The position numbers were made by a program, and so were the translations under genes. From Oxytricha trifallax (Eukaryota; Ciliophora; Spirotrichea; Sporadotrichida; Oxytrichidae): a DNA stretch of 64,000 bases. The DNA is taken from the NCBI GenBank assembly GCA_000711775.1, contig ARYC01001860.1, positions 1 through 64,000 on the forward strand, in the 5' to 3' direction. The notes below the pieces were generated by a model. That model did not search any database, had not been told where the DNA came from, and was given only the letters and a program-made list of their open reading frames with translations. This document shows positions 35,401 to 48,200 of the stretch, in pieces. Numbering within the stretch: position 1 is the stretch's first letter; each line of letters opens with the position of its first letter.

Positions 35401-38400
35401 ATAATTAATTAATAAATTAATTATAATAATCGTGGCAGTTATCTTTCTGGAAACCTAGACGATATGGTTCATGTTTGAAATAAATTCAAAATCAGCTGGA
35501 CTTTATTATTGGCGGTACCCCTCTATTTTAACGTAGAAGCGAGATACATCGAGTTTAATTTTGGTGATATGTTTAGTTGATATTAATGCCAAAATTAAAC
35601 TCGATGTATCTCGCTTCTACGTTAAAATAGAGGGGTACCGCCAATAATAAAGTCCAGCTGATTTTGAATTTATTTCAAACATAAACCATATCGTCTAGGT
35701 TTCCAGAAAGATAACTGCCACGATTATTATAATTAATTTATTAATTAATTATAAATTCTTTTCCCAAATCAATTGTATTTCTACAATAATAGAAATAGTA
35801 ATAGTAATAGTAACAATAGAAGAAGTAAATCTATAAATAAAGTTTCATCTTCATCACAAATACTGACTTCCTCTGCCCCTCTCTGAGGCCACCTGAACTA
35901 CCTGTCTGTTGGCGCCTTCTGTCTTACCAGGTTCAACCCCTATTAAAATTAAATATAAGATATGTTTTTTTTAACTTACATTAATGTTGTTTGATACAGA
36001 GCTCTATGATCAGACATTTTTTTAATTATTAATTTCATCATTTAATTATTTAAAACTATTTTCTTTATAAAAAAATATCGTAAGAATTCCTCCATAATAA
36101 TATAATTAGTACTGATATTTTTGAAATCTTATGATTTTAGTAGATAGAATTTGATTTTAATTTTAATTAATATTATTTTCATAAGTTCTTTATTTTTTAT
36201 TATGTATTTAAATTTAAGATCATGTCAAATTTATTTATTTATTATTAAATAAAGAATAATATATTTTAATGTAATAAGGTAGAATTTTCGAATTGAAAAT
36301 CGAATGATTAATTAATGTATATATACAGCACTTTGCAAACAAAATATCATGCAATAAGTGGGTTTGGTGTTATGAAGGAACACAAAATGATCAAAATTCT
36401 CTCTATTTTTTGTTGTATTTTCTCTTTACATCAATATTTGTAGTTTGAGCTAAAACTAAATTTTATGCACAAGAATAAAAACTACATATCCCTATATTTT
36501 AGTCGTCAATCAGTCTCGTGCTACTCTTACTGCTACTGGATTTGCAAGTTTTACAGATTATCTTTGGGTTCTTCGCTAGAGAGGTTTGCGCAGAGAGTAG
36601 ATTTTGTAATTGCTGAAATCAGTTTATCTAGGAAAACTTAATTATTAACTTTTAATTTATTAAATAGAATTAAGCAGTTATAAATTAAAATTATTAAGAT
36701 CTGTCAAAAAATAATTTAGATTAGTTAAAAATTAAATAACACTTTTTTAATAATAATTCTATATAGAGAAATAATTTTCTATTAAACTTTTGTCTTTTTA
36801 CATTAAAACTGAAAATGTTTTAATGTGTCTTAATAATTTTAATTTATAACTGCTTAATTCTATTTAATAAATTAAAAGTTAATAATTAAGTTTTCCTAGA
36901 TAAACTGATTTCAGCAATTACAAAATCTACTCTCTGCGCAAACCTCTCTAGCGAAGAACCCAAAGATAATCTGTAAAACTTGCAAATCCAGTAGCAGTAA
37001 GAGTAGCACGAGACTGATTGACGACTAAAATATAGGGATATGTAGTTTTTATTCTTGTGCATAAAATTTAGTTTTAGCTCAAACTACAAATATTGATGTA
37101 AAGAGAAAATACAACAAAAAATAGAGAGAATTTTGATCATTTTGTGTTCCTTCATAACACCAAACCCACTTATTGCATGATATTTTGTTTGCAAAGTGCT
37201 GTATATATACATTAATTAATCATTCGATTTTCAATTCGAAAATTCTACCTTATTATTGTTTATGTGAGAAAAAAACGATAATGATGGAGTCGATAAGGAA
37301 GATAAAAATAAAAAATCTAAATTAGAGACTTATCTTGGCACAGATATCATAACTGTACGCTAAAAGAGCTCATTGGTAATAAAAAAGCATGTGTAAAGTT
37401 GACTGTCTTCTTTCATGTCTTGATTCTTGAAAAAAAGGAGGTCAATGTATATCTTATTTTAAAAAGCATATTTATATATTAAATTAATACTCAATATTTA
37501 ATATACAAAATTAAGATATCATTATACTTTATAGAATTGATATTGTCTTATAATTAAAATCTCTAATAAATTTTGATTATTTTCTAATTTCTCTTAAATA
37601 CGATTATTACAAACATATATTTTTAATTTTTTAATTTTTCTAATTTATAAAACAAAAATTATATTGATTTAATCTCGCAATTAAGGATGATATTTATGTT
37701 TGCAAAAGATTTCTCTGGTAGATTTATTTTGCTAATCTTTAAAATTTTGTTAGAAAATAAAGCTAAATTATAATAAAATTTATAAATAATAGAATTATAG
37801 TATTTATAAAGATCTAATAAAAATTGATAAAACCCAATGAAATATATTAAAGATATCGTGGTTATAGATTATGATAAAGAAATAAATCAAAATAAATTAA
37901 ATAAAGTTTAGTATTTACTGTTTTTTTTCAATGAAATGAGTTATGCTAAATTATATATCTAATATAACATTAACATATTTAAATAATCTCAGTATTTTTA
38001 ATTTTTCACTTTTTTCTCTTTCGCACATTGTCTTTTTGATATTGAACAACCCACATTTAATCGAATGAGTTGAACTAGTTTATTCTTAGTCTTTGAATTT
38101 TAATCTTTTATCTAAAGTTTTTCTCCTAAATGCTTGAAGAATTCTCTTGAGTATTTTTATATAAGTTAAGAGCATTTCTTCTATAGTTAAGATGAATCCT
38201 TCAAAAATAGTGAAATAAATGAATTATATCTGTTTAAAATTTTACACACCATATTTTAAAGAAAAATAAGACTTTAAAACTATAATATTAACTAATGGTC
38301 CATATGGTAAGGCATAAGGATTATCGTCTATATATACAGGGTTCGATTGCTTTTATCTAGATTCTTTTTGATGAAACTATTAAATTAAAATAAATTTTGA

Positions 38401-40934
38401 ATTAAGCGAATGTATTGATTTTTAATTAAAATTAAAAAAATTTCTTCATAATTTTAATCATTTATCCATAAAAATTATTATCAGTTTCTTTATTAATTGT
38501 AATTTATATATTGATTTAAGAAGCAATCCATAAAATTATTTAAAAAAAATAATCTTTTTAATAAATTAAAAAATATATTCCTTTAAATTTTCTATATTAT
38601 AGCGATTAAAATTGTTTTTGGTTTATATGTCTTTTTTATGGCAAAAAAAATAAAAATGTAAATAACACTTATAAAATTAATTTAATATAATTAATTAGGA
38701 AAAAGAAAATAGTACGATTAAATATTTTATAAATCTCATGAGCTCATGAGTACATTTTTTGTTTGATAATCTATCTTGATTATTAATTAGCAAATATATT
38801 TATCAAACAAGAATAATATAAAAGTTAGATTGCTTGATTAATTTTATGTTTTAGTTATTTATAAAAATATATCAGGTTTCCTTCACCACTTCTTTTTTTC
38901 AGTTTTTAAGGTATTTTTCAAACTAAAGTTATTTTTAAAACGATGAAGATAGCTTATCATTTAGTTAAGCAATAATTAAATCATTCCTAATCAATTTTGA
39001 CTAAATTCGAGGATTTTTTTTTATTTTGAGTCATTACAGAAATATTACTTCATAGAATATAATAAAATTAGAAAAATAAACTAGGATATAACAATGTTAG
39101 TTTCTTAATTGCCCTAATTAAAATATTTGCCTTGTAACTATCTCTTACTTATGCAAATTCACACTCAATTATGAATCTGTGATAGTGTTCATACTATTTC
39201 TCTTTCTATGTTTACACTCACGTGAAGAGCTCGTTCTTATATAATAAATAAAGTACTGCTTATTATAAAAATATCATATATTTTAGTTTATTTTGTTTCA
39301 GGGGTTTTATATTTCTCTATTATAATTATCCTTGTAATATGAAAGTATAGACTAAAAATTGTAAATAAAAATGCATATATTAATAAATGGTAAATGCTTT
39401 ATTTATAGACGTAATTATTGATTTATTAAAAATTTTAATACAAACCTAGATTTTTATATATCTAAAACTAAAACTGTTTTAACCTGAAAGTTATTTAAGG
39501 CTTATAAAAAATATTGAAGGGGTTTTAGGGAGGGGGTTTTAATTGTAGAAATAATACTTGATCTTTCTTTAATCCTTGAGCTCTTAAAGTGTTGTCTACT
39601 CTGTAATATTCTTGCCAACCCAAAAACTCATTAAGTAGCCAAAGTTCAAGTCAATTTATCCTTGATCCTAAAATCCAGTCACTCCAATCATTAAATTTTC
39701 TCCAAAATAGTCACTTAAGTAGACCACTTTGTACCTATCAAAGCTGCAATATTCTGAAAAGGTCAAATGAATAGTGTTCTTGACGGTAAATCCTTAATTA
39801 TTAGGTTCGAGGACTTTGATATGATTCTCTAGGAAAATAAAGGAAGCTAAGATTAGAGAGCCTGTCTGATTAAACACAGCTGAAGTGACATCATTATAAG
39901 TTTGGAATTGCTTAGTAAAAATATCGAAATGATAGAGGTCGTAAGTGTCAGTGACCATTAACACTTTTGAATGGCTGGTCGGACCAAATCCGAAACTCAC
40001 TTATACTTATCAAAATAAATTAAATTACTTTCAATGGTTAAAATCTACTTATAATAAAAATTAATTGAGTGATTTTCAATTTAAATAATATTAAGTATTT
40101 TTTTAATTTAAAAATATTAAATGTTCATATTTGATAAAGGAATACATATTGCTATAATTCTAATTATTCCATATAATAATTTTTTTAAATAACTTAATTT
40201 AAAAATCTAATTTTTTCATGCAAAAATATACAGCCTAAGTTTATCTCAAGTAATCTCCACTTCTCAATTAAAAATTCGACTATAATAACTTAAATTGGTG
40301 ATTAATCTTACAATGGGTTCAGGAAGCTTCTCAGCCTATTTCTTAAGACTGGTTACTATATTTTTTATGTCAAAGAATTTGACTTCCTTATCTTCTTAGA
40401 TTGCAACAAATTTATCTTCATTCTTCTCACTCACTCTTACTAAGTGCAAGATTCCGACTGCTTTGTAGTAATTTACAAATAAAATTATTACTTAACCAAA
40501 TTTGGCTTGACTTCCATAAGAGTTTTCCCCTGATCGAAGATTTCTGCAATTTGTGAACCATTGAAAATGAACATAAAAGATCCATATATCATGAACATGT
40601 AGCCGTATTTGTTAGTCACTTCTAGACTATTAATTGTGTTCCAGTCTTGGAAATATAAAAAAATTGTAAGTAATGCTTATAAAAAACATGAAATTTCTAT
40701 TAAATGATCAATCCATCTGAAGCCTGAAGGAAGTTGAGCTCCTAGGTAGTCTTAGATTTGCTACTCAAATTTCCTTGAGGTTTTAACTCCGTTTACCATA
40801 ACATATTTACTATCAAGAAAGGCTTGTTGTGTTTGGAGTCTAAATTCTTAGTCTGGATCTTTTTATTATATCATTAATGGAGAGTTTAGGTTGTAGATCC
40901 CATAAGAGAGATCCATTTGCGTAGATTCTACCAT
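29464..40934 (-). CDS. FG-repeat nucleoporin, interrupted by 5.4 kb element
   Basis: I read one gene from ATG 40932-40934 to TGA 29464-29466. The N-terminal part (39545-40934) has short beta-rich strands as in propeller-type domains (for example LMVTDTYDLYHFDIFTKQF). It runs without a stop into a C4A4-type motif. The C-terminal part emerges from the other C4A4 motif with no start codon. Both boundaries carry ATT, and joining them is in frame (KYYFYN-DQQHNNDFNPPTF). Then follow a beta-rich module, Gln-rich linkers, a coiled coil (about 32050-32600) and an FG/GLFG domain (about 29500-30250; TPLFGQQN, GIFGGN, GMGFGQ). Such an order resembles Nup214/Nup159 of the pore's cytoplasmic face; that identity is inference. 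Small IESs occur at 29974-29999, 30495-30517 and 40475-40503. Confidence 0.75.
29974..29999. other. IES, 26 bp, pointer CTA
   Basis: CTA at 29971-29973 and 29997-29999. Excision joins AFPKPQTQ to ATGLPTGLASGG in frame in the FG domain. No GT donor is present on the coding strand. Confidence 0.75.
30495..30517. other. IES, 23 bp, pointer AGT
   Basis: AGT at 30492-30494 and 30515-30517. Excision gives KRQADDTFSIQFLQFKPNEE in frame on the minus strand. At 23 bp this is among the shortest IESs here. Confidence 0.7.
34730..34975. other. GC-richer patch with hairpin
   Basis: Within the 5.4 kb element. It contains a perfect 9 bp stem (CTCCAGGAT / ATCCTGGAG, about 34887-34906). The plus strand is free of TGA in one frame for about 280 nt but has no family signature. 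It may be a structured RNA or a remnant MDS. Confidence 0.35.
35363..35790. mobile_element. MITE family 1, copy 2 (near-perfect hairpin)
   Basis: 428 bp with arms of about 200 bp that are essentially identical inverted copies: outer ATTATTGTAGAAATACAATT, then GTGGCAGTTATCTTTC, AATCAGCTGGACTTTATTAT and TGGCGGTACC. The loop is about 30 bp near 35576. Near-perfect arms imply recent insertion or gene-conversion upkeep. Nested in the telomere-ended element. No coding capacity. Confidence 0.9.
35791..35825. repeat. (AATAGT)n-like microsatellite
   Basis: Short run of AGTAAT units immediately beside the right end of MITE family 1 copy 2. Confidence 0.6.
36273..37254. mobile_element. 982 bp near-perfect palindrome (foldback element)
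   Basis: Arms of about 430 bp (36273-36705 and inverted 36825-37254) are nearly identical, around a loop of about 120 bp. Ends are AATAAGGTAGAATTTTCG and its complement. The arms share no sequence with the other two MITE families. The arm also holds a GC-richer block (about 36500-36600). No clear target duplication was found. Confidence 0.85.
38298..38350 (+). other. tRNA-like sequence with A and B box motifs
   Basis: TGGTCCATATGGTAAGG resembles a tRNA D-arm/A box and GGGTTCGATTG resembles the T-loop/B box, about 35 nt apart. Acceptor and anticodon stems do not pair convincingly, so this is a decayed tRNA, a tRNA-derived element or chance. Confidence 0.3.
40475..40503. other. IES, 29 bp, pointer AATTT
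   Basis: AATTT at 40470-40474 and 40499-40503. Excision joins TLMEVKPN to YYKAVGILHLVRVSEKNED in frame in the N-terminal part of the nucleoporin gene. Confidence 0.8.
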
Positions 40935-41069
40935 TTTAAGCGCTATTTAATAATTATAAAAATCACTAATACTTCATCTAATAAATACAGAGTTTAATTC
41001 TTCTCAAACTTCAATGATTAAAATGAGTCAGATGAATTTCAAATCTTCATTAATAATAAATAATAAAAA

Positions 41070-42244
41070 TCATTCGTCACTTTAACTATCATATAAAAGC
41101 ATGTAGGCAGTTGGCCAACCAGATTACTCGTTACTTGAGGGTAGTCCATAAAGAGCCTTCATAAACTTTTCATCAACAATAGCCACTCCAGTATCATCCA
41201 TTTTAATCCATCTACCCTGCGATTTAACCAAAGCAAAATAGTGACCATACAGTAAACCCTATCCTACATGAACAACAATGCCTTTCAAATGATACAGTAG
41301 ACTGTTTTAATGGTCCTCTCCCTCATCAAGAGCAGATTCTATTCTCAGTTCAGTAGGAAATGGAATTCGATGGCTTAGTTTTTAGTACCTCAAAGTCTAC
41401 GGGTCAATTTTGAATCTCTTCAGATGAATAATTAGGATTTGAGGTTTTTACTTTATCATCATTTACTTAGTCGCAATTTGCTTAGTGTGGCATGAATGCT
41501 CACAGTAGAATTTATCTCTGTTGACCATCCACTCTTTATGCGAGAATTGCTTAATGCAATGATTTACAGATTTCCCTTTTTCTATATCTAAAGAGAGTGC
41601 CATAAAAGCCTCTTCTCTTTCGTTGGAACCTTCACACATGCAGCAGCTAGTCTTCGATACTAACTTGCCTTCAAATAGCTCAGACACCAAATTATAAGCT
41701 GCATCAGATTTTTCCTTTAATTTTTACGGTTTCTTCCCGTCTTAATCATTTACATCAGCCTAAAGTTCATCAGAGATATGATTAAGAATCCAAATAAGGA
41801 ATTCATGAGAGTCGTGATGCTCATCGTTATCAAATTATTGGTTAAGTTTCTTTATTCTACTCATAAATTTCTTTGAATTCACAGACCCCTTAGACTTGCT
41901 CTACTAGCTCATCATTGAAAACAAATCCTACAAGTCTTTGGTTAAGTAATCTTTATAATAATTGCAGTATGAACTGAAAATATTTTCATTAATTATATTG
42001 GAATTCTTGGGATTAAAGTTGAGCACTCTCTGTCGGAATTATTTGCAATGGAATAGAATCTAAATCGCAGAGTTCGCATAGCAAATATTGTTATCCTAAA
42101 ATTGTTTAAAAATACTCAAAATAAATATACATTGATCAGCCCAAAATATTTGTCTCCTTCGGGAAGCTTGTCATCGTATTGCTTTTCTTTTCCGTCTTTT
42201 CCCATTAAGTAATCTAAAGCATTGCCTACTTGTGAGTTGCCCAT
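41070..42244 (-). CDS. Ubiquitin-specific protease (USP, C19 family)
   Basis: 379 aa cysteine deubiquitinase that removes ubiquitin from substrates; compact, as in USP12/46-type enzymes. The Cys box follows a 35 nt intron (42096-42130): YFGLIN + DNNICYANSAIQILFHC, catalytic Cys about residue 43. The His box is GLLYGHYFALVK (His about 323), followed by an Asp in KMDDTGVAIVDE. Two Cys pairs (TSCCMCEG and FYCEHSC) suit the structural zinc site of the fingers region. ATG at 42242-42244, TGA at 41070-41072. It lies 135 bp upstream of, and co-directional with, the nucleoporin gene. No IES needed. Confidence 0.93.
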
Positions 42245-42609
42245 TTTAATTTAAAGTTGATTTATTAAATTGATAAAATTATCAATCAATAAAAAGAAAT
42301 CTGGAATATTAACACCAAATTGATGTTTTCATTTAAAATAAGGCAGGTAAACAAATTTAAAGACTATATTTTAATCAATGAGAAGCTATTTATTGATTAT
42401 CTAAGGAATTAATTAGAATTTTAGATAAAGCCCTGAATTAAAAATTTTAAACTCAAATAAATTTGGTAAAGTCTCTTTTATAAGAAAAAACTAGTTGACT
42501 AAAATGTAATTAAAATACTCTGTATAATTTATATCGGGCTAATAATTTTTATTTCCAAAAATTTCTTTTTTAAGCAGTATCTAAATTTAAACTAATAAAA
42601 TATCACGAA

Positions 42610-45074
42610 TCAAACAGAATCTTTTCCTGATTTTTATTTTGATGACAGGGCCTAGCTATGCTTCTAAATGAGTCTTTGAAGATTCCTTGGTTTTTATGAG
42701 TCTCCATTCATAGACTGTAATTCAGTTTATACTATTTGTGCTTTTTCCTTTCTCTATTGCAGTGAATTGAACATTTTTTACTATTACTACTCGCTTTTCA
42801 CAGATCTATCTCCATTTTGCATTAAGTTCAGAGTATTATGATCTGAGGACTATTCTATCAAGATCTAGTTTAAGTTTGGTAAATTTGTTTATTAATTTTA
42901 GCTCATATTCAGATTTACTTTCTGTTCTTGTGAAACTGCCACACTTGAGGTTGTTTTATTTGGAATGAGTTCGCTTGGAAAGTCATCTTAGGACTATTTG
43001 TCTTTGGGAGATGCGGCTTGTCTGGGATTTATAGAAATATCATCATTGTCTTAAGCTGACCGATTTAAGTTGGCCTTTACGTCTTATAAAATCTAGTAGT
43101 TTGATCCACGAGTTGGAAAATCTCTCTAAGAACCTGAGACTTGGTTTTCATCCAAAACATCAATTAATTCGTTCTTCATTTTCAATTCATTGGAATATCT
43201 CATGCTACTGTTTCTTCTTTAGCTATTTGAATTTAGCATTATATTTTCATAAGGATTTAACCTCAAAATAAATAAATACAATGGACTCATTTTCGCATAG
43301 TTGTTTTATGAAAGTCTTATTAGTATTTTTATTAATACTTTACCCAAGAAGTCTACTCATGTGAATAATTTGAATATAAATAAGGGTTTAAGATTATCTT
43401 CCTTAACTTGAATATTTATCAATCCATGATCTTCTCGATTGCTTGCCCCGCCTATCAAATCTAAATTGATGTATCCACTGTCATTTTACATTAGCAGACC
43501 TCCCCCAGATTTCATTGTATGATTGAAACCTTAGCCTCTATTGTTTTTGCCATTCCTTGATCCCTATAATCTCATACTACTTTTAGGTCTTTTTTGAAGC
43601 TATGCATTTAAACTAACCATTTCAAGGTCATAAGCTATAGGTTTTTTTCTCTAAAATGTGCTACTTTGAGTGGGACATTGAAACCCATATTGGAAATAAC
43701 CAGACTGAACATTTGAATCACTAGCCAGAATTCTATAAATACTACTTTGATTAGTTAATTGGGAATGCTTTTTATTTTGAAAAGTTTGCTTTAGCTTTGG
43801 TTGATATAAAGTCTAACTCAAAATTTAATTTGCATTTTCTTCATAATTTCTTTGTGGTTATTGTTTTATTGGAGATTTTGAATGCTTATTAATAGGTCTA
43901 TTGTATTAATTCGTAGATTTTGTCATGTTATAATCATATGAAGAGGTTTAGTTTTGATTATGTGGCTAATTGATAATAAAAGTATTTTGAGGGTTAATAT
44001 TTATAGAGTCCCCCATAAAGATAATTATATTTTGAGGATTTTAAGTTTAGTTCATTTAGTTTCTCGACTATGGTCTCCTTGTGTAATTGTAAGCTCTATA
44101 AAATGAAAAATATTGATGTTGGTTTTATTAGGGCTTTTGCTTTTCTTCTATTTTTTCTTTCCTGTAAACAGTGGTAAGTTCTAATCTAAGTAACTTTCAT
44201 CTAAATTCGGCATCGTCTGTTAAGAAATGTTCTAATTTTTATTAAAACTTCTTGTTAACATTGAATTAGAAGTATGATTATTCTGAGATCGATTTCTTGA
44301 AGCTCTAAACTATGATTGATCTTCGTTTTAACTTATCATGTCAGAGTAATGGTTTTTATTTCTCATGTTAAGTAAATTGTTTTGCAAGTTTTCAATTTAG
44401 GCTGGATCCACCGCCCCACTCATAATCCTGCTAATAAGATTTTAATACTATGCTGCCTCTCCACTCTTCTTTCTAGGATCCTTATAACTTGGCTCATAAA
44501 TTAATCTGTCGCCTTCAAAATGAAAATCTCCACTTGCTGCTAATTTTTACCCAATACTTAAGTGTTAATACTTCACACCACATGCCTTTTTCGTAAGTTA
44601 CTTAAATTATCTGTCAGCTTAATATGCACCAGGCCCAAGCTTCTGATTGTTGAAAGTACTTGGAAGTTGAGTGAGTGGGTTACTATGATCGATAGAGAAG
44701 CGTTCACATGATTTATTAAAGCCTAGAGGAGTTGTAGTACTTCTCATGTTGTTCTAAGATCGTTGATTGCTGTTAGTATTATTGTGAATCCTCATTGTAC
44801 TTACAGGCCTGGATCCATTTTCATTTAACTATCCGCCTGCGTTGAAATATTAATCAAGCTGTGACATATTTCCTGAATTCTAAGTCATCAGCATGCTGCT
44901 GTTTCTATTTGCAGACTAAATTCTTTTGTTCATACTTGTAGATAGAGAGGGTTGATTGGACGATCTTTTTGAAGCAAACAGCTAATTTCCATCTTTAGTT
45001 ATAACTGGAATGTATTGAGGGTGTTCTGGGGTCTTCTCCCTAATTGATCTGAATTTAAGATCTGTTGGTCTCAT
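42610..45074 (-). CDS. Ser/Asn/Gln-rich protein with STPGR-like motif
   Basis: 747 aa after removing two IESs (113 and 108 bp), an exact multiple of three. The N-terminus (MRPTDLKFRSIREKTPEHPQ) is the best-ordered part. Near residue 150, FNNQKLGPGAYQAD resembles a sperm-tail PG-rich (STPGR) unit, found in proteins of cilia and microtubule bundles. A Lys-rich KKKQKKSKSPNK follows. The rest is low-complexity Ser/Asn/Gln, probably disordered. ATG 45072-45074, TGA 42610-42612. A cytoskeletal role is suggested only by the single motif. Confidence 0.8.
43276..43383. other. IES, 108 bp, pointer ATAAATAA
   Basis: An 8 bp pointer at 43268-43275 and 43376-43383. The segment contains an in-frame TGA; excision joins KEDNLKPLFI to LRLNPYENIMLNSNS. 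Confidence 0.85.
44002..44114. other. IES, 113 bp, pointer AATATT
   Basis: AATATT at 43996-44001 and 44109-44114. The segment contains an in-frame TGA on the minus strand; excision joins SKSPNKTNIN to INPQNTFIINQPHNQ in frame. Confidence 0.88.
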
Positions 45075-45244
45075 TATTATTTTATTTTATTTACAAGAGT
45101 CGAATTAATTTATTTCACAGATTTATATTTAGCTCATGAATATCAAATTTAAATGTGCACATTTTTAGAATGTAATTTATAAATTTGAAATTACATGAAA
45201 TTAATAAAATAATTTGTAATTTCAATTAAATCAAATAATAAATC

Positions 45245-48200
45245 ATGATAGACGATGATTACTCAGACAACATGAACGCAGATGACAACTTCGAGGAGGA
45301 GTACATTGATGATGACTACGATGATAGCAAGAAGAAACCTCAAAATTAAAAAAATGACATTAAAAAGGACTTTTGGGACCCACCAAAATAAACTATAAAA
45401 GCAAATGCAATCAGTAGCACTCAGTAAAATACGTAGAATGTGATGAAAACCAACAGCATATTGACAAGCAACAATAATAAGAATAATATAGCAAATTAGC
45501 TAAATTTAAGTAATTTATTCTTTTATTTATGAATAGATTAATTCAATTTTCCTATTAAAATTATATTTTACAGTTATTTGTAAATACAATTAAATTAATG
45601 ATTCAAGAATATTAAATTCTATATACTATTGTTCATATAAAATGGTATTTTTAAAAATGAATTATTGTATCTATATATTTACATCTTTTGATTTTTAATA
45701 TATTTGTCTTAATGTTGCAGTAAAACCTATTGTAAACAATAACACAGTTACTAAACCTCCAGTTTCCAATACTTACAACTTAAACAATGGAGCAACTAAC
45801 AACATTATCACTAAAAACCAAAACATCTACAAGGATGAAGAGGAAGATGCAGATGAAAACTATGGAGATGACTATGAAGATGATGACTTTGATAACGATG
45901 AAGAAGAGAACTTTAAGGTAAGTTTAAAACCCCTTAACTTATCAAGATTTTGATTAATTTACGTTTGTTATATAGAAAACAGCAGTAGAATTTGCGAAAT
46001 AACTCAATACTTTGAAAGCTTAAAATGATACTCGCAAAGCCCAAGTAGATAAATTAGAAAAAGGAACTAAACCAGGGTAATCAAATAATAATAACGCTTA
46101 GAAAGAAGATGAAGAAGACTATGATGATGACTTCGATTAAGAATATGAAAACATAGTAAATTAATAGAACAAAAAGCTTCAGCAAGCTAAGCAGTAAAAT
46201 CCGATTGGAAGCAATAAAAATGCAGTAATTGGAAAGACTAACAATCCAAGCATAAGTAAGTTTGTTAAAAATATCATTATTAATTTAAATTTAGGCAAAC
46301 CGAATGCTAGTATCGTGGACACGAGAGTTTAGAGCAAAAATTAAAGAAAGGGAAATGGTTCAATAGACATGAGAACAGAAGTATAGTCCACTCCAGAAAA
46401 GAGTGTTACATCTAAGGTAATTTAAAAGCACGTTGAAGATAGAAATCCCTATAAATTTATTGAGAAAACTCTTGGTGAAGCCAGAGCTAAATTAGACAAG
46501 ATGAAAGGTACTCCTTAGCTGCTTGAAACTCTCTCAGATGTAAGATATTTCAAATAGTTAAACTCTTATAATAGAACTTAAAAAAGAAGAAGTTCTTGAA
46601 GTCAGAGAATAAATAACTTAGAGATCAATTGAAGAAGATGTCTGAAAATGTGAATTTACTGATAGAAAAAATGAATCAGGAAACGCTTAGGAAGAAAAGG
46701 CTAGCTGGTGGAGGAAATTCATCAAGACCAGGTTCATAAAAGATCAGGACTAGAGAAAAAGAAATCTAAAACACAGACAAGGCAATCTCCAATTTAATTA
46801 GAGAGCACTAGAGACTAAAGAAACGCTTGGAAGAAGTTTAGTCTCCTGATTTCCTACTTAATCTAAAAAAGAACATAAGAAGCACAGAATAGGAAATCAA
46901 AAACTACGAAAAAATGCTTCAATAATTGCATGTAGAACAGATTCGCAGGGAGAAAAGATTAGATAAAATTATAGAGAGAAATGAGCCTGAGACTATGAAG
47001 CAAATTAACGATTAAACATCTCAGCTCGCCTATCTGAATGAAAAAATTGCTGAACTGCGTGATTAGTATGACAAATCAGAAAAGCTCAAAGATTAGCAAC
47101 TTGAGTAACTGGAGGAATTAAAGTAACGGTTTGAAAAGCTAAATTAGATAGCAGATCATTATGGAATTGAAGTAGACAAGCACGATTAGAATAACAAGGA
47201 GTATGAGAAATTGAACAAGGATCTAGAATAGCTAGAAAAGTAAAAACGCATTGCCAGAAGTGCCATCGATACTTTGACAAAGAAATACGAAAGCGCTTTG
47301 ACTGAAAAGAAGAAGGAATTTGACTAGTTATACTATAAGAAAGCCATGATTCTAAAAAGCTACAATGAAAAGATAAAGTTACTTAAATACAAAGGAGAGG
47401 AAATTTAAGATCTAATCGAGAAAGCTAAGACTGGCGCAGATAAGGGTTTACTTGATATTTTAAGCAAGTGGGAGGAAGCCAATAGGAAAATCTTTGAGAA
47501 ATATCCTGATGGTGATGAAGCTGAATTTAGCATCCTTGAAGCAGCTGCAAGTGAAATTTAAAAAGTTGAGTAGAGCAAATAAATAACTGTCTCTACTCAA
47601 GAAGACCAGAAGAAAGGTAAAAAGAAGAAAGAAATAGATGAAGATATGCAAACATATCTAGAAGAGCTTAAGCAAAAAGAACAGGATATATAAATTAAGT
47701 TGAAACTGTAATAAGAACAAGAGAAGCTTTAAAGAGATAAAGACATGAAAGAAAAGTAAGTCAGAGATAAACAAGATAAAGAGGAAGCTGATAGAAAAGC
47801 GAAAGAACTTTCATCATAAAAGTTAAAATTAGACAGTGAAAATCTATAGAAGGAGGCAGAAGAACAAAAGCGAAGAGAAATAGAGAAGAGGCATTAAGAA
47901 TAACAGGAGAAATTTGAAAAGCTTAAAGCTTAACAAGAGGAAGAGGAAAGAATTAATAGTCTTAAAGAGGAGGAAGAGAGATCAGCTAAGGAATCTTAGA
48001 ATAAGTAACCAAACTTAGGTTCTAAGCCCTTTGGAGGAAGTAGAAGACAAAATGAATAAGTGAGAACTTCAATTAATTAGAATGATACAAGCTAAATATA
48101 AAGCAACAAGGATGATATAGAGAATGAAGTAAAAGAAGAGATCAGCAATGATGTTTAATAAAATAAGTTTGTATCCTAGAACAATTATTACAGTTTGATT

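Larger units (their letters stand above)
34105..39541. mobile_element. 5.4 kb telomere-ended element inside nucleoporin gene
   Basis: Bounded by ATT at 34102-34104 and 39542-39544. The left tip has CTAAACCCCAAAACCCC; the right tip has GGGGTTTTAGGGAGGGGGTTTTA. Both motifs point as telomeres or TBE ends would. Excision with one ATT restores a continuous coding frame across the nucleoporin gene. I see no intact TBE transposase in it. It contains a family-1 MITE, a 982 bp hairpin element and short coding-like fragments at about 37268-37410 (+) and 37990-38215 (-), which may be gutted element ORFs. Confidence 0.75.

Noticed and set aside
35850-35945. tRNA next to MITE copy 2 (AGGTTCAACCCCT)
   Set aside because: Only a T-arm-like string; no A box or pairable acceptor stem at the right distance.
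13520-39541. Telomere-like motifs as chromosome fragmentation sites
   Set aside because: At 21861 and 39532 and 34110 the orientation is reversed relative to what a nanochromosome end for the adjoining gene would need; they fit element tips with ANT targets instead.
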